Shown one piece after another: positions 51,916 to 60,400 of a stretch of DNA of 64,000 nucleotides. The notes beneath the pieces are model-generated. The model was not told the origin of the DNA, ran no database searches, and worked only from the letters and a program-made list of their open reading frames with translations. Position numbers and translations under genes: made by a program. Each line of letters starts with the position of its first letter. The first letter of the stretch is position 1. This DNA comes from an uncultured Muribaculaceae bacterium (GTDB lineage: Bacteria > Bacteroidota > Bacteroidia > Bacteroidales > Muribaculaceae): NCBI GenBank assembly GCA_910587075.1, contig CAJUKE010000005.1:62001-126000 (forward strand), read 5' to 3'.

Positions 51916-53949
51916 ATGAACCATCATCCTAAAACCGCCTTGCTACTGAAACCGACATACCTCACCGCGATACTGCTGGCCATCACGGCCCCGGCAGCCG
52001 GAGCCGCTCCCGTAAAGGAGCCGGCCGACTCCATGCGCGGCGAGCTCGACGAGGTGGTGGTGACGGCCAAAAAGCCGTTCGAGGATGTGATTCCCGCCCA
52101 GACCCTCACCGGCAAGGAACTGCGCAAGCTCAACAGCAACAGCGTGGCCGACGCGCTGCGCTACTTCTCGGGCGTGCAGGTCAAGGACTACGGCGGCGTC
52201 GGGGGCATCAAGACCGTGAACATCCGCTCGATGGGCACAAACCACACCGGGGTCGTATACGACGGGGTGGAGCTGGGCAACGCGCAGAACGGCCAAATCG
52301 ACTTAGGGCAGTTCTCGCTCGACAATATCGAGGCCCTGTCGCTCTACAACGGGCAGAAAAGCGAAATCCTCCAGCCGGCCAAGGACTTCGGCTCGGCCGG
52401 CTCGATATATATGCGCACCCGCGCCCCACGGTTCGAAGAGGGGGAGACTTACCACGCCCGCGCCACGCTCCGCGCCGGCTCCTTCGACCTCCTAAACCCC
52501 TCGGCTCTGGTGGAGCTGCGCCTCAGCGACCGCGTGAACGCCTCGCTCAGCGCCGAATGGCTCAACTCCAGCGGCAAATACAAATTCCGCTACCGCCGCG
52601 TGAACCCCGCCGGGGAGCTCGCCTACGACACCACCGCCGTGCGCCAGAACGGCGACATCAACGCCACCCGCATCGAGCTGAACCTCAACGGCACCCTCCG
52701 CAAGGGGAGCTGGCACTTCAAGGCTTACAACTACAACTCGGAGCGCGGCGTGCCCGGGGCCATCGTCAACAACGTGTGGCGCCGCGGCGAGCGCATATGG
52801 GACACCAACTCGTTCGTCCAGGGGCGCTACACCGGCTACTTCGGCCGCTTCACCACCCTCAACAGCATCAAATACGCCTTTTACCGCACACACTACGTCA
52901 ACAACGACGACAAGCAGATCAAAGTCGACAACCTCTACCGCCAGAAAGAGGCCTACTTCTCCTCGGCCAACGAATATGAGATTTTCGACTGGTGGCAGCT
53001 ATCGGCCAGCTACGACTTCATGTGGAACCACCTCGACGCCGATATGTACGGCTTCGCCCAGCCCGACCGCTACTCCAACTTCCTGTCGGTGGCCACAGCC
53101 ATGTCATTCGACCGCGTGAAGCTCCAGGCCAGCGCCCTCGGCACCTTTATCCACGACATACTCCGCGGCCAGCAGGCGCCGAAGGACAAGAGCGTATTCA
53201 CCCCCGCGGTATACCTCTCGGCCAACCCCTTGCGAAACCGCGACTTCTCCGTGAGGGCGTTCTACAAGCAGTCGTACCGCATGCCCACGTTCAACGACCT
53301 CTACTACGCCGATATGGGCAACTCGAAGCTCAACCCCGAGCGCGTCACCCAGTACAACATCGGACTGCTCTACGACCACTCGGGGCGGGGCCTCATCTCG
53401 GCAGCGCGCCTCAGCGCCGACGTGTACTACAACCGCGTGAAGGACAAAATCGTGGCATACCCCAAGGGGCAGCAGTTCCGCTGGACCATGCTCAACCTCG
53501 GGCTGGTCGACATCAAGGGTATCGACGTGAGCGGTCTGGTGACTTTCAACCCGGCCCGCGACCTCTACCTCACGCTCCGGGGCCAGTACACCTTCCAGGA
53601 GGCCATCGACGTGACCAACCCCGCCGACAACTACTACCGCGACCAGATACCCTACATACCCCGCCACTCCGGCTCGGCGGTGTTCAACGCCTCCTGGCGC
53701 GGATGGGGCCTGAACTACTCCTGGATCTACGTCGGCGAGCGCTACAACCAGCAGGAGAACATCCGCTACAACTATACCCAGCCCTGGTACACCTCCGACG
53801 TGTCGGTAAGCAAGGATTTCCGGTTCGGCAAAGTAGGGCTCCGCGCCCTGGTGGAGGTCAACAACCTCCTGAGCCAGGACTACGACGTGATACTCAACTA
53901 CCCGATGCCGAAGCGCAACTACCGCTTCACGCTGACGGTCGAAATATAA
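51916..53949 (+). CDS. btuB: TonB-dependent cobalamin receptor BtuB
   Basis: Outer-membrane transporter for vitamin B12 and related corrinoids, powered by TonB. 677 residues: signal peptide (to about residue 30), TonB box ELDEVVVTA (about 43-51), plug (55-175) with SVADALRYFSGVQVKDYG and SIYMRTR, then a 22-strand barrel to VEI. First gene after the cobalamin riboswitch, which fixes the substrate. Six further genes or fewer in the same direction follow with very short gaps. In Bacteroidetes, BtuB works together with the surface lipoprotein BtuG, which is the next gene here. Confidence 0.95.
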   Translation: MNHHPKTALLLKPTYLTAILLAITAPAAGAAPVKEPADSMRGELDEVVVTAKKPFEDVIPAQTLTGKELRKLNSNSVADALRYFSGVQVKDYGGVGGIKTVNIRSMGTNHTGVVYDGVELGNAQNGQIDLGQFSLDNIEALSLYNGQKSEILQPAKDFGSAGSIYMRTRAPRFEEGETYHARATLRAGSFDLLNPSALVELRLSDRVNASLSAEWLNSSGKYKFRYRRVNPAGELAYDTTAVRQNGDINATRIELNLNGTLRKGSWHFKAYNYNSERGVPGAIVNNVWRRGERIWDTNSFVQGRYTGYFGRFTTLNSIKYAFYRTHYVNNDDKQIKVDNLYRQKEAYFSSANEYEIFDWWQLSASYDFMWNHLDADMYGFAQPDRYSNFLSVATAMSFDRVKLQASALGTFIHDILRGQQAPKDKSVFTPAVYLSANPLRNRDFSVRAFYKQSYRMPTFNDLYYADMGNSKLNPERVTQYNIGLLYDHSGRGLISAARLSADVYYNRVKDKIVAYPKGQQFRWTMLNLGLVDIKGIDVSGLVTFNPARDLYLTLRGQYTFQEAIDVTNPADNYYRDQIPYIPRHSGSAVFNASWRGWGLNYSWIYVGERYNQQENIRYNYTQPWYTSDVSVSKDFRFGKVGLRALVEVNNLLSQDYDVILNYPMPKRNYRFTLTVEI

Positions 53950-53977
53950 CCCTCTCACTCCCCCACCCCGTAAGAAA

Positions 53978-55132
53978 ATGACAACCAAACAATTTTTCTT
54001 ATATTTTCTGCCACTCCTGTTGGTCGCCACGAGCTGTCGCGAGGACGAGCTCGTGGTTCCGACGGAGTATGAAATCATCCCGGAAACTCCGGCCAAAGAT
54101 ACGAAAGTCCGCGGCTTCTACCTCGTGAACGAGGGGAACATGGGCTCCAACAAATGCTCTCTCGACTATTTCGACTACCTCACGGGGCTTTACGCCCGCA
54201 ACTTCTACGCCGAGCGCAACCCCAACGTGATCAAGGAGCTGGGCGACGTGGGCAACGACATCGGCGTTTACGGCTCGAAGCTCTACGTCGTGGTCAACTG
54301 CTCCCACAAGGTCGAGGTGCTCGACTCCCGCTCGGGGGTGCGCCTGGGGCAGGTCGACATACCCAACTGCCGCTATGTCCGCTTCCACCGCGGCAAAGCC
54401 TACATCAGCTCCTACGTCGGCCCGGTGCTCATCGACGCCAACGCCCCCAAAGGCGCCGTCTACGAGGTCGACACCACCTCGCTGGCCGTAACCCGCAAGG
54501 TCACCGTGGGTTACCAGCCCGAGGAGATGGAGGTGGTCAACGACTATATGTATGTCGCCAACTCCGGCGGATACCGCGCCCCCAACTACGACAATACGGT
54601 GTCCGTGATCCAGATGGTCGATTTCAAGCAGGTGCAGCAGATACCCGTGGGCATCAACCTCCACCGACTCAAGAAGGATAGATACGACAAGCTGTGGGTC
54701 ACCTCCCGCGGCGACCACAAAAGCCGCCCCTCGCGCCTGTTCGTGATGGAGAAGAAGCCGGGCTACAACCAGATGGTAGTTACCGACACCATACCCATAG
54801 CCTGCACCAATATGGCGCTCCGAGGCGACTCGCTATATTACTACGCGACCGAGTGGAACGACTATACCGCCTCCAACACCATATCCTACGGCATAATCGA
54901 CATCCGCAGCAAGGAGGTCGTCTCGACCAACTTCATAACCGACGGCACCGAAAAGGAGATCACCATCCCCTACGGCATCGCGATACACCCCGAGACCGGC
55001 GACATCCTCGTGACCGACGCCAAAAACTACGTTTCCTCCGGGACCCTCTACTGCTTCTCGCCGAAAGGGAAGAAGAAATGGAGCGTCCGCACCGGCGACA
55101 TCCCCGCCCATATAACATTCCTGCCAAGATGA
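53978..55132 (+). CDS. btuG: Surface B12-binding lipoprotein BtuG (beta-propeller)
   Basis: 384 residues, lipobox ATSC (Cys20) followed by REDE. The mature part is a seven-bladed propeller of the YncE/DUF5074 type, starting FYLVNEGNMGSNKCSLDYF and including YGSKLYVVVNCSHKVEVLD. In Bacteroides thetaiotaomicron, BtuG sits on BtuB at the cell surface and binds cobalamin with very high affinity; position, length and lipidation here match. It is 28 bases after btuB and its stop overlaps the next start (ATGA). Assignment to BtuG rests on fold and context. Confidence 0.88.
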   Translation: MTTKQFFLYFLPLLLVATSCREDELVVPTEYEIIPETPAKDTKVRGFYLVNEGNMGSNKCSLDYFDYLTGLYARNFYAERNPNVIKELGDVGNDIGVYGSKLYVVVNCSHKVEVLDSRSGVRLGQVDIPNCRYVRFHRGKAYISSYVGPVLIDANAPKGAVYEVDTTSLAVTRKVTVGYQPEEMEVVNDYMYVANSGGYRAPNYDNTVSVIQMVDFKQVQQIPVGINLHRLKKDRYDKLWVTSRGDHKSRPSRLFVMEKKPGYNQMVVTDTIPIACTNMALRGDSLYYYATEWNDYTASNTISYGIIDIRSKEVVSTNFITDGTEKEITIPYGIAIHPETGDILVTDAKNYVSSGTLYCFSPKGKKKWSVRTGDIPAHITFLPR

Positions 55133-56391
55133 AAAAGCACCTATTCCTCCTCCCCGCGCTGCTGTTCGCCGCGTGCGACAGCGGCGACACCCCGCCGATG
55201 GTAAACCTCGGCATCGACAGCTCATACTACATCTACAGGATGCAGAAGCTCGACCTGCACCCGGCGCTGACGGGCGACTCGTACCGCTGGAGCCTGGTAG
55301 GGCCCGACGGCTCGGAGCGGATTCTGTCGACCGACCGCGACTTCATATTCCTCACACCCGACGAGGGTACTTACACCCTGCGCTTCGAGATAATCGACCC
55401 CGCGACACCCTACGCCCACGACTTCACCGTAACGGTGCTCCACGAGGAGGTCGAATACAGCCCGTACATCAGCCGCGTCTACGAATACCGCCCCGCCCCG
55501 GGCCAATTCGTCAACGAGATGCCCCGCTATGAGGAGGGTGACACCTACGAAACCATACTCCAGAAGGCCGAGGAGTCGATTTCCGGCACCAACGACACGA
55601 TGATCACCCTCGGGGGCTACGGCGGCTACGTCACCTTCGGCTTCGACCACACGGTGGTCAACGTGCCGGGCAAGAACGATTTCCGCATATGGGGCAACTG
55701 CTTCTACGAGCTCACCCAGCCCGACCGCAAGGGGGGCTCCTCAGAGCCGGGCATCGTTTTGGTAAGCTACGACACGAACTGCAACGGCATACCCGACGAC
55801 CCGTGGTACGAACTCGCTGGGAGCGAATACGCCTCGCCCGACACCCGCAAGAACTATTCCATAACCTACCATCGGCCCGACCCGGCCCATACCCCCGTGC
55901 CCGACGATGACAATTCGCTGGCCGACACAAAGTACATCCGCTGGACCGACAACCTCGGGGCAGAGGGGTACATCCCCAAAAACTACTTCCATTCGCAGGA
56001 CTACTATCCCAAATGGCTCAGTGCCGACGAGCTGACCTTCACCGGCTCGCTGCTCGCGCCCAATGCCGAGGACATCTCCGGCGACGGGTCATACTATATT
56101 CTCTACAGCTACGCCTGGGGGTATGTCGACAACCACCCCAACGAGTACGCCGACCTTAACTCCTTCGACATATCGCGGGCGGTAGACTCCGACGGCAACC
56201 CGGCCAACCTCCCAGGGGCCGACTTCGTGAGGGTCTACACCGGGGTCAACCAGCATTGCGGATGGCTCGGCGAGACGTCCACCGAGCTTTGCCGCGCCCA
56301 GGACCTCCACATCGCGACCGGCTCCATCGTGCCCCCGGAACCCGACGTGGAAACGACCTCCGCACCTACCTATCTGAAAACCAAGCCATAA
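55129..56391 (+). CDS. B12-operon surface lipoprotein with PKD-like domain (BtuH-like candidate)
   Basis: 420 residues from ATG 55129, which overlaps the btuG stop by four bases; the same frame is open upstream but without a leader. Lipobox FAAC (Cys16). N-terminal PKD/Ig-like domain (about 28-105, with SYRWSLVGPDG and DEGTYTLRFEIID), then a larger beta-rich domain (about 110-405) with ITLGGYGGYVTFGFDH, NCFYE and DDPWYELAGSEYASP. Surface lipoproteins next to btuG in Bacteroides, such as BtuH, bind cobalamin. I think this is that kind of protein, but I cannot confirm family membership. Cobalamin binding is inferred from the operon. Confidence 0.75.
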   Translation: MKKHLFLLPALLFAACDSGDTPPMVNLGIDSSYYIYRMQKLDLHPALTGDSYRWSLVGPDGSERILSTDRDFIFLTPDEGTYTLRFEIIDPATPYAHDFTVTVLHEEVEYSPYISRVYEYRPAPGQFVNEMPRYEEGDTYETILQKAEESISGTNDTMITLGGYGGYVTFGFDHTVVNVPGKNDFRIWGNCFYELTQPDRKGGSSEPGIVLVSYDTNCNGIPDDPWYELAGSEYASPDTRKNYSITYHRPDPAHTPVPDDDNSLADTKYIRWTDNLGAEGYIPKNYFHSQDYYPKWLSADELTFTGSLLAPNAEDISGDGSYYILYSYAWGYVDNHPNEYADLNSFDISRAVDSDGNPANLPGADFVRVYTGVNQHCGWLGETSTELCRAQDLHIATGSIVPPEPDVETTSAPTYLKTKP

Positions 56392-56420
56392 AGATAGCGA
56401 AAAACTAATCTCCCAAACAT

Positions 56421-57383
56421 ATGAGAACCATTATTTCAGCGACACTCGCCGGTGTCGCCGCGCTGACTCTGCACTCTCACCCTGTGGATTTCGACAAAAT
56501 CACCTCCTGGGCGGGCGAGGGTTCAAACCGCGCCGCGCTCGTGGTCTACGACAACTCCTCGGCCTGCGACGCCACCCCCTATGTATGGGGTTTCCGATGG
56601 AAGGATGGCGAAAAGCCCACCGGCGAGGATATGATGAAAGCCATATGCGCCGCGTCCGATGAGCTCGTGATGCTCACCCAGTACACCGGCCAGTATGGCG
56701 CGACCCTCTGCGGCGCCGGGGTGGGCGACGCCGACAAGCTCCTGGAGAACATCCGCTTCGATTTCGAGGGTGCCAAAGCCTCGCAATTCATCAACTTTGA
56801 CTACTACAACACCTCCTCGTTCTTCGGACAGGAGGACGCCCCCGGCGACCGCACCCCCGAAATCTGCGCCGAAGCCATCGCCGAGGCGAGGCTCACTGGT
56901 CTCCACTACATCCAGCACCCGCTCGACTACGCGGCCTACGGATATCCGGCCTACGACTACGACCACTGGTTGCTCGACGATGCCGGACTCGACTACGGAT
57001 GGTGGACCGCCGGATGGTATTCCGGCTACTGGAGCTACTGGACCTCGGGCCCCTCAGCCGATGCCGACTGGCTCTACTCCGGCACAGGCTTCACCGGCCG
57101 ACAACTGACCGACGGATGCGTCGACGGATGGTCCTACACCCTCTTCGACCATCCACAGGTAGGGGGTATCGGCGAGGGGACTCCCCCGCCGACCGATGAG
57201 ACACTCTACAGCTACCGCGACGTGCGCCAGACCACATCAGCCGAAGCCCCGACAGCCCCCGATAACGACACCCCCGCCGAATACTACACGCTCCAGGGCA
57301 TCCGCGTTTCCGAAGCCGACCTCACCCCCGGCCTCTACATCGAACGCCGCGGCAACGATACCCGAAAAGTGATAATCAAATAA
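56421..57383 (+). CDS. Small secreted aromatic-rich protein of the B12 operon
   Basis: 320 residues; signal-like leader (TIISATLAGVAALTLHS), N-terminal domain (about 28-120) opening with ITSWAGEGSNRAALVVYD and YVWGFRWKDGEKPTGEDMM, then a strikingly aromatic stretch (about 169-218) including YGWWTAGWYSGYWSYWTSG, DGCVDGWSY, and a sorting-type C-terminal domain YYTLQGIRV ... TRKVIIK. No catalytic motif is recognised. Many Trp and Tyr would suit stacking on a planar ligand such as a corrin ring; that is inference. A related opening stretch (GEGxNxxA) occurs inside the next, giant protein. It lies 29 bases after the previous gene. Confidence 0.72.
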   Translation: MRTIISATLAGVAALTLHSHPVDFDKITSWAGEGSNRAALVVYDNSSACDATPYVWGFRWKDGEKPTGEDMMKAICAASDELVMLTQYTGQYGATLCGAGVGDADKLLENIRFDFEGAKASQFINFDYYNTSSFFGQEDAPGDRTPEICAEAIAEARLTGLHYIQHPLDYAAYGYPAYDYDHWLLDDAGLDYGWWTAGWYSGYWSYWTSGPSADADWLYSGTGFTGRQLTDGCVDGWSYTLFDHPQVGGIGEGTPPPTDETLYSYRDVRQTTSAEAPTAPDNDTPAEYYTLQGIRVSEADLTPGLYIERRGNDTRKVIIK

Positions 57384-57416
57384 CTAACCACAATACAACC
57401 AATTCATTAACCATTT

Positions 57417-60400
57417 ATGAGGAAAACACTACTAAGTGTCGGCGCCGCCCTGCTTCTCGGGGCGGGCCACGCCGCGGCCTACGATTTCCTTGTTGATGGG
57501 CTTGCCTACAATAAGCTCACCGACAGCACCGTGGAGCTGACGCGCATCAACGATGACACGAAAACCGACCCGATCGGCATTAATTTCGTGTCGCGCTACA
57601 CCGACGAGGTGTACCGCATCCCATCCACCGTTACCCACGAAGGAGTAACCTACACCGTGACCCAAGTGGCCAGTTACGCTTTCTATACCGGCAACTATCT
57701 GACCAGCCAGATCAAGGAGGTGTATCTCCCGGAGGAAGTTAAGACCATTGGCTCGATGGCCTTCCAGAACTGCGCCAAGCTCTCTATGATTGAGTTCCCA
57801 GGTGTCGAGAGTGTGGGCGGCTACGCCTTCGGCAGCTGCTACTCCCTCACGGAAATGCGTTTCCCCAAAAACTGCGTCAACTTCCTGGGGAGCGCGCTGC
57901 CTGGCCGCATTCCCGCGACAGACACCACTCCGATACAGAAAGCACCGATCAAAAAGCTTATTTTCGATTGCGATCCCGGACAGATTTCCAACAAACCCTG
58001 GAGCGAGAGATATGCGTATGAAAGTGTGAAGGAAGTAGTGATCACATCACTCGCAAAGGGTATCACCAACTACATCCCGCTAACGAATAGCACGATCGAA
58101 ACGATAACCATCGAGGAGGGCCCCGGCTCGCTGGAGCTTGACAGCAAATACACATTCTCAGGCATTTACGCCAAGAAGCTTTATGTTGGACGCCCTTGGA
58201 CGCTTGAGCAGTCATTCTCAGGATACTACAACCTGGAGGAGATCCATTTCGGCAATTTCGGCCCTTGCCCGTTCAATGGCACTCCTGACGCAAAGCTTCA
58301 GGAGAAGGTGACCGTGTACGTTCACCACGACCAAGTGGAGGCATACAAGGCCGATCCGAAATGGGGCCTGCTCAACATCGTGGAGGAGCCCGGGACCGAC
58401 GTTCCCGCACCCGACATCGACTACGGCTTCAACTATACCCTCGATGAAGCTAACGCTACTGCCGAGATTATAGCCGCCGGCGACGTGGTTGACCCCTACG
58501 GAGGAGACATCGTAATCCCCGAGGCTCTCAGAATAAAGGGTAAATGGTACACCGTGACATCCATCGGCAACAGCGCGTTCGCCGCTACGGACATCACTTC
58601 GGTTTACATCCCCGGAAACGTCAAGGAAATCAAGCAGGGAGCGTTCAACGTTTGCCACAACCTTTCAAAAGTGACAATCGAGGAAGGTGTTGAGAAATTG
58701 AACTGGGACGTGTTCGCTACCGCCACCGCGCTGAAATCAATCGAGATTCCCGGATCGATCAAGGAGATTCCCGACCGCGCTTTCGGTGAGGGCGCACTCG
58801 AAAAAGTCGTAATCCGCGATGGCGTCGAGCGAATCATCAACGCATTCAACGACAGCCCGAATCTCCGCGAAGTGACACTCCCCTCGACTCTCACCACTCT
58901 CGACGGGGCCTTCAACGGGTGCTCATCGCTCGCTTCCATAGAGCTCCCCGAGTCGCTCCGCGAAATCGGATGGTTCACATTCGCCGGCACCGCCATCAGC
59001 GAGCTCACCATACCCGAGGGGGTCGAGACTCTCGATATGCAGTCGCTCGGCATGATGAACGGCACCCACAACAAGGATTTCAACCTCCGCAAGGTGACCC
59101 TCCCCGCATCGCTTAAATCGCTTAACGCTATGGCGTTCAACAACCGCTTCGGACTCGAAGAGGTTATTTTCAACGGCGACGGCAGCGACCTCACAGTCAA
59201 CAAGAACACTCTCTTCCAGACCGGCGGCGAAACCGCGCCTCTGAAGAAAATCGTGCTTAACCGCGCATTGGTCAGCACGGCCGGCGCCGACTTCGCCAGC
59301 GACATATTCAACCGCGCGACCACCCTCGAAGAGGTAACCTTCGGCGAGGGACTCACCTCGGTGCCTGACCTCAGCGCCTGCCCCAATATAAAGGTTATCA
59401 ACGTTTACGGCGCCGTTCCCCCGGCTGCCAAAGGGTTCCACGCCGACGTTTACGCCAACGCCGAAGTGAACGTGCCCGACGGCACCGCCGACGCTTACCG
59501 CGAAGCCGAAATCTGGAAGAATTTCACCGGGCTTGCCCCGAGCGCCGTTGTGACGGCTATCGATCCGGCCAAAATACGCTACACTATCGGCGAGGGCGCC
59601 AACCTCTTCGCCGTGGCCATGCGCTTCAACAACCCCGAGCGACTCGACAATATGGTGCTCGGCTATCGCGCCGACGCATCCGAGTTCGACCAGGGCGCCT
59701 TCCTCTCGCTCTTTGAGACCGACCCCCGCGTGCGGATGACCGAAACCGCCAACGGTGCCGAAATCACCTTCGACCTTGACGGCAACGGCGTGTTCGACGA
59801 AAAGGACGTCACCGCCGACGGCTGGAACCTCGACGACAACCTCGCGGCATCCGACCACACCACAAAGGCCGCCTGCCTCTACCACGGCGAAGTAACCGGC
59901 GAAGCTCCCTACTACTTCTACCTCCCCGCTCCCGAAGAGGAGGGTGTGTGGGTGCCTGAGGCCATGACCGCCAAGCTCAGCGACGCCGGCTTCGTGCTAC
60001 CCGTGCTCGTGCAGCCCCAGGGCAAGAACGTCACCGGCACCACCAACTGGCAGGCATCGTCAAGCAACGCCTCGTACCGCCTCGACCGCACAAAGATCGT
60101 CACCCCCTACTCGTTTGTCGACGGTTCGTACCACGCCCGCCCCACCCTTACCGGCCAGACCGGCGTGACCTATGTGCGCTACCGCCCCATGATCGGCGGC
60201 ACCTACAAGGAGTCGGACTTCATGACCCTCACCATCGAGGTCCCCGAAGTGCCCGTGACCGCCATCTCCTTCGCCCAGTCAGAGGTTGAAAGCGGCCTCA
60301 ACAAGGTTGTTGAATACTCCTTGACCTACGAACCCGCCGACGCCACCTACACCGCCGTGACACTCACCTCGGCCGACACCAAGGTAGCCACCTACAGCCA

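Noticed and set aside
51610..51927. Minus-strand frame of 105 codons over the riboswitch
   Set aside because: It covers conserved cobalamin riboswitch elements whose sequence is explained by RNA structure.
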